NCBI GenBank assembly: GCA_050331455.1
Contig: JBHJGV010000047.1
Location: forward strand, 1 to 27,535
Length of the DNA: 27,535 nucleotides
DNA from: CAYUYV01 sp050331455
GTDB taxonomy: Bacteria > Pseudomonadota > Alphaproteobacteria > JAJFIK01
Direction of reading: 5' to 3'
Positions 7,511 through 15,449 of this stretch are shown piece after piece. The position numbers and the translations under genes are program-made. Numbering within the stretch: the first letter of the stretch is position 1; every line of letters starts with the position of its first letter. The notes below the pieces were generated by a model. That model was not told the DNA's origin. It worked only from the letters and a program-made list of their open reading frames with translations, and did not search any database.

Positions 7511-9964
7511 ATGCTGAAGGCCCTGCTGAAATGGACCGGTGTGGTCCTGCTCCTGCTCTTGTCCGTGGCCCTGATCACCGGCGCCATTCTAACCCTGTTC
7601 ATCCGCAGTTCCCTGCCCTGGACAAAAGGAAGCCGGGACGTCGACGGGCTTGCGGGCCAGGTGGAAATCCTGCGGGACGGGTTCGGCATTCCCCATATCT
7701 ACGGCAAGGACGATGAGGCAGTCTATTTCGCCCTCGGCTATGCCCATGCCCAGGATCGCCTGTGGCAGATGAGCTTCAACCGTTGGGTGGTGCAGGGGCG
7801 GCTGGCGGAAATCGTCGGCGCCAACGCACTCGACACGGATGTCTTTTTCCGTGCCCTCGACCTCGACACGGCGGCGGCCCGCAGCGTGGAAATCCTGCCC
7901 CAGACGGCGCGGGTCGCGCTCGAGGCCTACGCCCGGGGCGTTAATGCGGTGCTTGACGACCCTGAATTCAAACGACCTCCCGAGTTCTTGTTTTTCAGCG
8001 TCCGACCCGAGCGCTGGCAGCCGGCCGACAGCCTTGCCACGCTGAAGCTCATGGGCCTGACCCTCAGTACAAACGCGAACACGGAATTCGAACGCGCCCG
8101 CATGCGCGCCATTCTGGGCCCGGAAAAAGCGGCCGACTATATGGATCCCTTCGTGCGGCCCAATTTCGTGTCCCTCAACGCCGACGATCTGGGTCTGCCG
8201 CTGCGGGACCGCCGGCGGCCTCCCCCGGTGACCCCGCCGGGCCCGGAAGTCGCCCCCCTGCCCGGAGCGCCGGAGGGTCAGGAGGCCCTTGATGGGTCGC
8301 CGGCGGAGCATTCCAACAATTGGGTGGTGGACGGACGGCGCACGGTGTCCGGCCTGCCTTTGCTGGCCAATGATCCCCATTTGCGGGCCAGCATGCCGGG
8401 CATCTGGTATCTTGCCCATCTGTCCTTTCCCGATACGGACGTGGTCGGCGTGACCCTGCCGGGCATTCCAGCGGTCCTGCTGGGCCGGAATGACAGTGCG
8501 GCCTGGGCCTTCACCAATACCGGCCCGGACACCCAGGACCTTTATGTCGTCACCCGCGATCCCGAGGACGCCGGCGCCTATGTCGTCGAAGACGGCGTCG
8601 AACGCTTCGTTCAGCGCTCGGAGCTTATCGAGGTCAAAGGCGCCGAGCCAGTGACGGTCACCTTCAAGAGCACGCGCCACGGCCCGGTCATGCCCAAGGG
8701 CTATACCCGCTTTGCGCAGTTGGGCGCCCAGAACCAGGACGTGGCGCTGGCCTGGACGCTGCTCGACGACCAGGACACGAGCTATGCCACCTCCCTGGGC
8801 CTGATGCGCGCCACGTCCTATGAGGAAGCGCGGGCGCTCGGCCGGGACTTTGTCGGGCCCATGCAGAACATTCTCTATGCGGATATTGGCGGCACGATTG
8901 GCTATCTTGCGCCGGGCAAGGTCCCGGTGCGCCGCGCCGACCATGACAGCGGCGGGCTCCTGCCCGTGGACGGCAGTTTGCGGCGCAATGACTGGCAGGG
9001 CACCGTCCCCTATGACGAACTGCCTTTCGTCAAGAATCCCGGCGAAGGGCTCATCGTCACCGCCAACAACCAGATCGTGCCGGACCGCTTTCCCTATGCG
9101 ATCACCAATGACTGGATCGCCACGGAACGGGCCCGGCGGATCGACGAGCGCCTGCGGGCCACGCCCCAGCACGACCTCGTCACCTTCGCGGCCCTCCAGA
9201 ACGACGTGATCTCCCTCAAGGCCCAACGCCTGGTTCGCTATCTTCTCCGGGAAACGGCACCGGACGGCCTCGCCGGCGAGGCCCAGAAGCGGCTTGCCGG
9301 CTGGAACGGGGCCATGGACGGCGACGCGGCCGAGCCCCTCATCTATGTGGCTTGGATCGCCCAGCTTGAGCGCCTGATCACGGCCGATGATTTTGGGGCG
9401 GATTTTCCCCTTCGCCGGCGGCCCCGGGAGAACTTCCTTATCACGGTCCTGTCCGGCGAAAACGAGGCCTGGTGCGACGTGGTCACCTCGCCCCAACGCG
9501 AAGAGTGCGGCCCGCTTATCACCCGCGCCCTCGAACTGGCCGTGGAGGATCTGCGTGCGAGCTATGGGGACAATATCGACCGCTGGCGCTGGAAACGCGC
9601 CCACCGGCTGCGCTTTCCCCATCAGCCCCTGGACGCTGTTCCAGTGCTCTCGCGCCTGTTCTCGCGCTCCACTCCGGCCGGTGGCGGGATCGACACGGTC
9701 AATGTCGCGCCATTCTCGGCTGAGACGGGCAGCACCCGTTTCGACGCCACTTTCTCGGCCAGCATGCGCGCCGTCTATGACCTCAGCGACCTGAGCAATT
9801 CCCGCATGGTCATCACGACCGGCCAGTCGGGCCATATCCTCTCAGAGCATTTCGACGATATCATGCCCCTTTGGCGGGACGGGCGGACCATCCGTATCGA
9901 GACGGATCGGGACCGGGTGCGGACCGTGGCCGACCGGCTGATCCTCACGGGACGGGACGGCTGA
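7511..9964 (+). CDS. Penicillin acylase family N-terminal-nucleophile hydrolase, membrane anchored (copy 1)
   Basis: An 817-residue S45-type acylase, made as one chain and normally self-cleaved into alpha and beta chains. Residues about 6-28 form a hydrophobic membrane anchor. The alpha part has GFGIPHIYGKDDEAVYFALG and YAHAQDRLWQM, both standard. The nucleophile is Ser268 in EHSNNWVVDG, which would become the beta-chain N-terminus. LPLLANDPHL follows, and Asn519-Asn520 in IVTANNQIVPD supply the oxyanion residue. Start at 7511 is chosen for the GGGGGAG site just upstream; an ATG at 7496 has none well placed. Relatives cleave amides such as beta-lactam side chains, N-acyl homoserine lactones or lipopeptide tails; the substrate here is unknown. 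It lies three bases ahead of a paralogue, surely co-transcribed. Confidence 0.92.
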   Translation: MLKALLKWTGVVLLLLLSVALITGAILTLFIRSSLPWTKGSRDVDGLAGQVEILRDGFGIPHIYGKDDEAVYFALGYAHAQDRLWQMSFNRWVVQGRLAEIVGANALDTDVFFRALDLDTAAARSVEILPQTARVALEAYARGVNAVLDDPEFKRPPEFLFFSVRPERWQPADSLATLKLMGLTLSTNANTEFERARMRAILGPEKAADYMDPFVRPNFVSLNADDLGLPLRDRRRPPPVTPPGPEVAPLPGAPEGQEALDGSPAEHSNNWVVDGRRTVSGLPLLANDPHLRASMPGIWYLAHLSFPDTDVVGVTLPGIPAVLLGRNDSAAWAFTNTGPDTQDLYVVTRDPEDAGAYVVEDGVERFVQRSELIEVKGAEPVTVTFKSTRHGPVMPKGYTRFAQLGAQNQDVALAWTLLDDQDTSYATSLGLMRATSYEEARALGRDFVGPMQNILYADIGGTIGYLAPGKVPVRRADHDSGGLLPVDGSLRRNDWQGTVPYDELPFVKNPGEGLIVTANNQIVPDRFPYAITNDWIATERARRIDERLRATPQHDLVTFAALQNDVISLKAQRLVRYLLRETAPDGLAGEAQKRLAGWNGAMDGDAAEPLIYVAWIAQLERLITADDFGADFPLRRRPRENFLITVLSGENEAWCDVVTSPQREECGPLITRALELAVEDLRASYGDNIDRWRWKRAHRLRFPHQPLDAVPVLSRLFSRSTPAGGGIDTVNVAPFSAETGSTRFDATFSASMRAVYDLSDLSNSRMVITTGQSGHILSEHFDDIMPLWRDGRTIRIETDRDRVRTVADRLILTGRDG

Positions 9965-9967
9965 CCC

Positions 9968-12382
9968 ATGGGCATGCTCGGCTGGTTGCGCTGGCCCGTC
10001 CGGGTCCTGGGTGGTCTGCTCGTTCTGGTGGCGCTCGTCGCGGCCGAACGCTTTTTCACCCTCCGCGGATCCCTCCCCGACTATGAGGGAACCTTGACCG
10101 TTCGCGGCCTTGCCGCTCCGGCGCGGATCGTTCGGGACAGTCGGGCCATTCCCCACATCACCGCGTCAAATCTTGCGGACGGGGCCTTCGCGCTGGGGCT
10201 GGCCCATGCCCAGGACCGGCTGTGGCAAATGACGATCCTGCGCCGGGCCGGCCAGGGGCGCCTCGCCGAACTGTTCGGAAGCCCTGCCCTCGACGTAGAC
10301 CGGACCCTGCGGGCCCTGGATCTCGACGGGCTGGCGCGCTCCAGCCTCGAAGCCCTGGCGCCGGACGTGCAGGCGGTCCTGCGCGCCTATGCCCAGGGCG
10401 TGAACAGCCGGATCCGGGACCGGGACCGTCCTCTGCCTCCGGAATTCTTTCTTCTCCAGGCCCCGGCCGAACGGTGGGAACCGCACCACTCCCTCATCAT
10501 GATGTCCATGCTGGGGCTCGGCCTGTCCGGCAACGCCTTTTCGGAACTGGCCCGCCTCGATCTTGCCGACCGGCTCACGCACGACCAGATCGCCGACCTC
10601 ATGGCACCCGCCCCCGGGCTGCCGGAAGGCGTGGATCTGGCCCCGTTCATGCCGTCGCAGGCGGATGATCCGGACACGCCGCGCACACAAGCCGGCCTGC
10701 CCTTCGGACGGGCCTTCGGGGCCTCGAACAATTGGGTAACCGATGGCAGCCGGACCGCGACGGGCGGACCGCTCCTGGCCAATGATCCCCATCTGGGACT
10801 GATGATGCCGGGCCTGTGGTATCTCGCCCATCTCACCATTGACGGACGCTCCATGGCCGGGGCCACCCTCCCGGGTATCCCCGCGATCCTGTTGGGGCAC
10901 ACGGACGATATCGCCTGGGGCATGACCAATACGGGGACGGATGTCCAGGATCTGGTGCTGGAGCGCCTGGATCCGGAAAACGCGGACGCCTATCTCACGC
11001 CAAGCGGCAGCCGGGCGTTCACCGCCCGGGAGGAAACCTTCAAGGTGCGCTTGGGCCAAACCGTCACCGAGACCCTGCGGACCACCCGGCACGGCCCCGT
11101 CATTCCCCTGCTCCAGGATCAGGCGCCCATTGGCCATGTCTGGTCCGTCCTGTGGACCGCCCTGACGCCGCAGAACCGCACATTCGAGGTCTCCGTGCGC
11201 ATCCTTGGGGCCAGGAGCCTCACTGCGGTCCGCACCCTGATGGCCGATTATGTCTCGCCGACCCAGAATTTCGTCTTTGCCGACCGGAGCGGGGAGATCG
11301 GCTTCGTTGCCGCCGGCGCCGTGCCCCTGCGCCATCCCGATGTGCCGGGCGGCGGCCTCGTGCCCGTGGCAGGCTGGCGCCACGAGACAGTCTGGACCGG
11401 GCTGATGGACCCGGCGGACTGGCCCCAGATCTGGTCCCCTGAGGACGGCGTGCTGGTGACTGCCAATAACGATATCCGCCCCGATGGTTATGACGGCTTC
11501 ATCACCGCAGAATGGACCCTGCCGTACCGGGCCGAGCGCATCCGCAGCCTGATTGAGGCGGGTGGCCCCCACACGCTCGACAGCTTTGCCGGCATTGTCG
11601 GCGATCACTGGAGCGGCCTGCGGCCCCGGCTGCTGGCCCGCATGCTGGACGCAACCCCCGGCCGGGAGGATCTCAACACCGCGCTCGACGCCTTACGGGC
11701 GTGGGACGGGGAGATGGGGCTCGACCGGTCCGAACCCCTCATCATGGTCGCATGGCTGCGCGCTTTCGCAGACCGTCTGGCTACGGATGAGCTGGGCGAG
11801 CTTGCCGACCGTTTCGGGGGGTTGCGTCCGGTGTTTTTCGACCGTGTGCTGAGGGACGTCGGCGGCGCGTCCGTCTGGTGCGATGACACCGGAACGCCGG
11901 AGCGCGAAACCTGCTCCGCCCTTTTGCAGGCCAGCCTTGCCGCAGCCCTGGCGGATCTCGAGCAGCGCTTCGGCAGCGACCGGAGCACCTGGCGCTGGGG
12001 ACCGGCCCACCGGGCCATGCACAGCCATTTGCCCCTGGGATTTGTGCCCGTCGTGTCCCGGCTTTTCTCCCGCACCGTGCCCACGGCGGGCGGCACCTTC
12101 ACCGTGTCCCGCGGCTCCTACCGTTTCGGCGGCACCGACCCCTTCGCCAATGTCCATGGCGGCGGCTACCGGGCGATTTACGATGGGGCGGCGCCGGAGC
12201 GCTCCCGCTTCATGATCGCCACCGGCCAGTCGGGCAATCCCTACTCGCCCCACTATGACGATCTGGTGGCGGATTGGGGAGCGAACCGGTTTTTCGAAAT
12301 GGAGCGGGATCCCGCCGTCCTCGCCGAGGGTGCCATCGGCCGCCTGGATCTGGTGCCGGACCGTGCGCCTCAGGCCCGTTGA
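9968..12382 (+). CDS. Penicillin acylase family N-terminal-nucleophile hydrolase, membrane anchored (copy 2)
   Basis: An 804-residue paralogue of the preceding gene, starting three bases after its stop. It has an N-terminal hydrophobic anchor (about residues 10-28), then SRAIPHITASNLADGAFALG and LAHAQDRLWQM. The predicted nucleophile is Ser253 in GASNNWVTDG, followed by GPLLANDPHLGLMMPG and the VTANNDIRPDG motif (Asn500-Asn501). All catalytic landmarks are kept, so both copies should be active and self-processing. The two proteins align over their whole length but are clearly diverged, implying an old duplication and probably different substrates. The gene end overlaps the convergent flavin reductase gene by 13 bases. 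Confidence 0.92.
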   Translation: MGMLGWLRWPVRVLGGLLVLVALVAAERFFTLRGSLPDYEGTLTVRGLAAPARIVRDSRAIPHITASNLADGAFALGLAHAQDRLWQMTILRRAGQGRLAELFGSPALDVDRTLRALDLDGLARSSLEALAPDVQAVLRAYAQGVNSRIRDRDRPLPPEFFLLQAPAERWEPHHSLIMMSMLGLGLSGNAFSELARLDLADRLTHDQIADLMAPAPGLPEGVDLAPFMPSQADDPDTPRTQAGLPFGRAFGASNNWVTDGSRTATGGPLLANDPHLGLMMPGLWYLAHLTIDGRSMAGATLPGIPAILLGHTDDIAWGMTNTGTDVQDLVLERLDPENADAYLTPSGSRAFTAREETFKVRLGQTVTETLRTTRHGPVIPLLQDQAPIGHVWSVLWTALTPQNRTFEVSVRILGARSLTAVRTLMADYVSPTQNFVFADRSGEIGFVAAGAVPLRHPDVPGGGLVPVAGWRHETVWTGLMDPADWPQIWSPEDGVLVTANNDIRPDGYDGFITAEWTLPYRAERIRSLIEAGGPHTLDSFAGIVGDHWSGLRPRLLARMLDATPGREDLNTALDALRAWDGEMGLDRSEPLIMVAWLRAFADRLATDELGELADRFGGLRPVFFDRVLRDVGGASVWCDDTGTPERETCSALLQASLAAALADLEQRFGSDRSTWRWGPAHRAMHSHLPLGFVPVVSRLFSRTVPTAGGTFTVSRGSYRFGGTDPFANVHGGGYRAIYDGAAPERSRFMIATGQSGNPYSPHYDDLVADWGANRFFEMERDPAVLAEGAIGRLDLVPDRAPQAR

Positions 12383-12864
12383 TCGGGATCGGGGGCGAGC
12401 TGACGGTAGCAGCCCCGGTGATAGACCAGCGGCGCCCGCTCGTCCGAAACGACGATATGGACGACCTCGCCCACCAGAATCACATGGTCGCCGGCGTCAT
12501 GGCGCGCCGCGATCCGGCAGTCGAGCTGCGCGATGGCGCCGTCGATGAGCGGGGCCCCGGTCTTCGCCACCTGAGTGGTCACGTCGCACAGGCGCCCGTT
12601 CCCGGCAAAGGCCATGGAGACGGCGTCCTGCCCCTCGCCCAGAACGCTGACCCCATAGGCTTCCGCTTCGAAAAAGGCTGAAAAGCGGTCGGATCCCTTG
12701 TCGATGCACCACAGGACCAGGGGCGGCTCGAGGGAGACGGACGCAAACGAACTGACCGTCAGCGCAACGGGATCGTTTCCCTCCCGCGGCGGACAGGTCA
12801 CGATGCACACGCCCGTCGTGAATGCGCCGAGAGCACGGCGGAACGCCTGATTGTCGACAGACAT
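12370..12864 (-). CDS. Flavin reductase-like, FMN-binding protein
   Basis: A 164-residue protein of the flavin reductase (HpaC/DIM6-NTAB) family. Visible features are the N-terminal FRRALGAFTTGVCIVTC, the FMN-binding segment VALTVSSFASVSLEPPLVLW and the C-terminal DHVILVGEVVHI plus PLVYHRGCYRQL. Such enzymes use NAD(P)H to reduce free FMN or FAD for a partner monooxygenase; no monooxygenase is in the window. The ATG at 12864 is preferred over a GTG at 12873 because the AAGGAG site is about ten bases before the ATG but abuts the GTG. It is convergent with the second acylase gene and divergent from the FG-GAP gene. Confidence 0.9.
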   Translation of the reverse strand: MSVDNQAFRRALGAFTTGVCIVTCPPREGNDPVALTVSSFASVSLEPPLVLWCIDKGSDRFSAFFEAEAYGVSVLGEGQDAVSMAFAGNGRLCDVTTQVAKTGAPLIDGAIAQLDCRIAARHDAGDHVILVGEVVHIVVSDERAPLVYHRGCYRQLAPDPDQRA

Positions 12865-12986
12865 GAACAACACACTCCTTCCAGGTCCCTGTCTCCCTTA
12901 CCATAGGGGCAGGTCACAAGGGTAATGTCCCCGCCGGTCTTTCAAGGGGCCGTGCGCGGCCGGGGGTGTTCAGGGAGACGCATGCC

Positions 12987-14186
12987 ATGAAACATCGAAA
13001 GACGCAGGACCTGCGAAAGACAAGCCTTGGTCTGATCGCGCTGCTGGCCGCCGCCATGGCGCCGGCGGCCCTTGCCGCCCCGCTCTACCAAGCCGCGCCA
13101 GCCGATCATCTGCCTGGGGGCGGACTGCTCAAGGGCATGAACATGGATGCAGGAATCGCCGACCTCGACGCAGACGGCGATCTCGACATTCTGATCGCCA
13201 GCGAATATCGGGCCAACATCCTGCTGATCAATGACGGCAAAGGCCGCTTCACCGATGGCAGCGACCGCCTTCCCCAGGTGAGCCGGGACAGCGAAGATGT
13301 CGCCATCGCCGATTTCGACCGGGACGGCGCCCTCGACGCGGTGATCGTGAGCGAGGACGACAAGATCAACGACTATTACCGGAACACCGGCGGCGGCCGG
13401 TTCGAGGACGCGGGCGCGGATCTTCCTGTCCAAGGCGTGACCAATGGCGTCATCGCCGGGGACGTGGACGGCGACGGGGACATGGACCTGGTGCTGGCGA
13501 ACAACGGCCAGAATATTCTTGTGCTGAACGATGGCGAGGGGCGTTTTCGGGACGTCACCGCCGACCAGTTGCCCGCCGTCGAGGATGTGACCCAGGACGT
13601 CGCCCTGGGTGACGTGGACAATGACGGCGACCTCGACCTGCTGTTCGGCAATGAGGGCCAAAACCGGCTCTTGATCAATGATGGCGCCGGACGCTTCAGC
13701 GATGTTCCCGATGCCCTGCCGGTGCGCGCCCAGGAAAGCCGGGAAGCCGATTTCGGCGATGTCGATGGGGATGGCGATCTCGACATCCTCGTGGCCAATG
13801 TCCGCTTCTTCATGGACAATGCGGACCGGCAGAACCGCCTGCTGATCAATGACGGGGCCGGCCGGTTCCAGGACGGGGGCGCCCGCCTGCCCGAAGATGA
13901 CGACAACGCCGCCGAGGGCGATCTCATCGATCTGGATGGGGATGGCGACCTCGACATCGTCACCACCAATGTGCTGGCCATTCGCGGGGCCGGGATGGGC
14001 CGCCTGCGCGCCTACCTGAATGAAGGCGGCGGCATCTTCGAGGATCAGACCGAGGCGGTGTTTCCGGCCGAGGCCGTCGGCAACGGCTTCGATGCGGCCC
14101 AGGGCGACGTGAACGGCGACGGGCTCGCCGACCTTTTCATCGCCAACCGCATTGGGCCGGACCTGCTGCTTCTGCGCCGGCCCTGA
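12987..14186 (+). CDS. Secreted FG-GAP/VCBS repeat protein, probable seven-bladed propeller
   Basis: A 399-residue exported protein. It starts with a Lys/Arg-rich segment, a hydrophobic core (LGLIALLAAAMAPAALA) and a likely signal peptidase site near residue 31. The rest consists of repeats, each with an Asp-rich calcium-binding loop such as DLDADGDLD, DFDRDGALD, DVDGDGDMD, DVDNDGDLD, DVDGDGDLD, DLDGDGDLD and DVNGDGLAD. I count seven, which fits one closed seven-bladed beta-propeller of the integrin-alpha type. Between loops a recurring LLINDGAGRF-type segment marks each blade. The start ATG at 12987 has an AGGGAGA site; a GTG at 12966 lacks one. The ligand is unknown; such proteins bind surface or matrix partners outside the cytoplasm. 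Confidence 0.88.
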   Translation: MKHRKTQDLRKTSLGLIALLAAAMAPAALAAPLYQAAPADHLPGGGLLKGMNMDAGIADLDADGDLDILIASEYRANILLINDGKGRFTDGSDRLPQVSRDSEDVAIADFDRDGALDAVIVSEDDKINDYYRNTGGGRFEDAGADLPVQGVTNGVIAGDVDGDGDMDLVLANNGQNILVLNDGEGRFRDVTADQLPAVEDVTQDVALGDVDNDGDLDLLFGNEGQNRLLINDGAGRFSDVPDALPVRAQESREADFGDVDGDGDLDILVANVRFFMDNADRQNRLLINDGAGRFQDGGARLPEDDDNAAEGDLIDLDGDGDLDIVTTNVLAIRGAGMGRLRAYLNEGGGIFEDQTEAVFPAEAVGNGFDAAQGDVNGDGLADLFIANRIGPDLLLLRRP

Positions 14187-14258
14187 GTAAAGGGGGCCCT
14201 TAACCCTGACACCTTACCCTCTCCCGGACGATGCATTTGGGGGAGGCACGAGGGCGCG

Positions 14259-15212
14259 ATGGCGGCGAACAACGAACGCCCGATTATCATCAAGAAAATC
14301 AAGAAGGGCGGCCACGGCCATCACGGTGGAGCCTGGAAGGTGGCCTATGCCGATTTCGTGACGGCGATGATGGCCTTTTTCCTGCTGCTGTGGTTGCTCA
14401 ACACGACCACCCCAGAACAAAAGCTCGGCCTTGCGGATTACTTCGCGCCGGCCTCCGTCAGCCCCACCACCAGCGGCTCGGGCGGCATTTTCGGCGGCAC
14501 GTCCTTCAACGAGGACGGCGCGCGGCGGGCGGGTGCCCTGGCCATTGTCAAGCAGGACATTCCCGCCGATGCCCGGCGCTCGCGCCCCACCGAAGGCGAG
14601 CGGGATACGGATGCCGAGGACAAGAACCAGGAGAAAAAAGACGAGGCGCCGACCCCCAACGCCCCGGAGACCTTGAGCGAGACGGCCCTCGACCGGGCGC
14701 TGGCCCTGCGGGAGGCCGCCCTGTTCCAGCAGGCGGAGATGTCCATCCGCCAGGCCATGCAGGACATGCCGGAACTGGCGGAGCTGTCCAAGCAACTGAT
14801 CATCGATCACACGCCCGAAGGCATGCGCATTCAGCTCACGGACCAGGAAGGCCGGGCCATGTTCCCGGCCGACAGCGCCGAACCCTATGCGCGCACCAAG
14901 ACCCTCTTGCGTCAGGTGGCCCGCATCATCCGCCGCCTGCCGAACCGGGTGTCGATCTCGGGACACACGGACGGTGCGCCGTTCTACCGGGAGGACGGCT
15001 ACACGAATTGGGAAATGTCGAGCGACCGGGCGAACGCAGCCCGCCGCGTCATCATGGCCGCCGGCGTGAATGTGGACCGGATCGCCCTGGTCAGCGGCAA
15101 GGCGGGCACCGATCCCTTGTTCCCGGACGACCCCTATGCCCCGGCCAACCGGCGCATCAGCATTGTTCTGCTGCGCGAGGCCCCGCCCCTGCCGCCGGGG
15201 CACCGGCTCTAG
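14259..15212 (+). CDS. motB: Flagellar stator protein MotB
   Basis: A 317-residue MotB. The basic N-terminus is followed by the single membrane helix; Asp32 in AYADFVTAMMAFFLLLWLLN is the proton-carrying residue and has the same number as in E. coli. A long linker (about 70-165) rich in Asp, Glu and Pro precedes an OmpA-like peptidoglycan-binding domain (about 190-317) with ISGHTDGAPF and MSSDRANAARRV. It anchors the stator to the cell wall and, with MotA, converts proton flow to rotation. motA is not adjacent, which is common in alphaproteobacteria. The gene lies 72 bases after the FG-GAP gene, with GGAGG upstream, and converges with the FlaEY-like gene. Confidence 0.93.
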   Translation: MAANNERPIIIKKIKKGGHGHHGGAWKVAYADFVTAMMAFFLLLWLLNTTTPEQKLGLADYFAPASVSPTTSGSGGIFGGTSFNEDGARRAGALAIVKQDIPADARRSRPTEGERDTDAEDKNQEKKDEAPTPNAPETLSETALDRALALREAALFQQAEMSIRQAMQDMPELAELSKQLIIDHTPEGMRIQLTDQEGRAMFPADSAEPYARTKTLLRQVARIIRRLPNRVSISGHTDGAPFYREDGYTNWEMSSDRANAARRVIMAAGVNVDRIALVSGKAGTDPLFPDDPYAPANRRISIVLLREAPPLPPGHRL

Positions 15213-15240
15213 TGCACCGACCCATACGGATGGTGCCGGT

Positions 15241-15342
15241 CGTCATCGCGAGCGGCCAAAGGACGCGCGGCGATCCAGGGCAGAATACTCAGCGTGTGCG
15301 GCTCTGGATTGCGTCGTCGCTGACGCGCCTCGCAAAGACAGT
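15241..15342. repeat. Palindromic intergenic repeat between motB and the propeller gene
   Basis: A roughly 100-base imperfect inverted repeat. The left arm runs 15241-15278 and the right arm 15304-15341. Outer ends (GTCATCGCGAG against the reverse complement GTCTTTGCGAG) and inner ends (GCGATCCAG against GCAATCCAG) match best. It resembles the short palindromic elements with a GTCATTGCGAG edge and an ATCCAG interior that I recall as scattered widely between genes in alphaproteobacterial genomes. It sits between two convergent genes, where it could fold in RNA from either strand and protect or end both transcripts. It carries no open reading frame and the arms are diverged, so it is probably an old copy. 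Confidence 0.65.
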
Positions 15343-15411
15343 ATAAGCTGGATCACCCGAATGCGTCAGCGCACCAGCCGCTCACGTTACTTTCGATTTT
15401 CCGGATCATAA

Positions 15412-15429
15412 GGCGGGTTGGACCCCGCC
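15412..15429 (-). terminator. Hairpin downstream of the propeller gene
   Basis: On the minus strand, about 20 bases after the stop, GGCGGG and CCCGCC form a perfect six-pair stem around a six-base loop, followed by TTAT. The U-tract is weak, so it may be a poor terminator or only an RNA stabiliser. Confidence 0.4.
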
Positions 15430-15449
15430 GCTCCATGCGCTCCCCAGGC

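Noticed and set aside
7589..9835. Minus-strand open frame of 748 codons opposite the first acylase
   Set aside because: Shadow of the acylase gene, whose nucleophile and family motifs are unambiguous.
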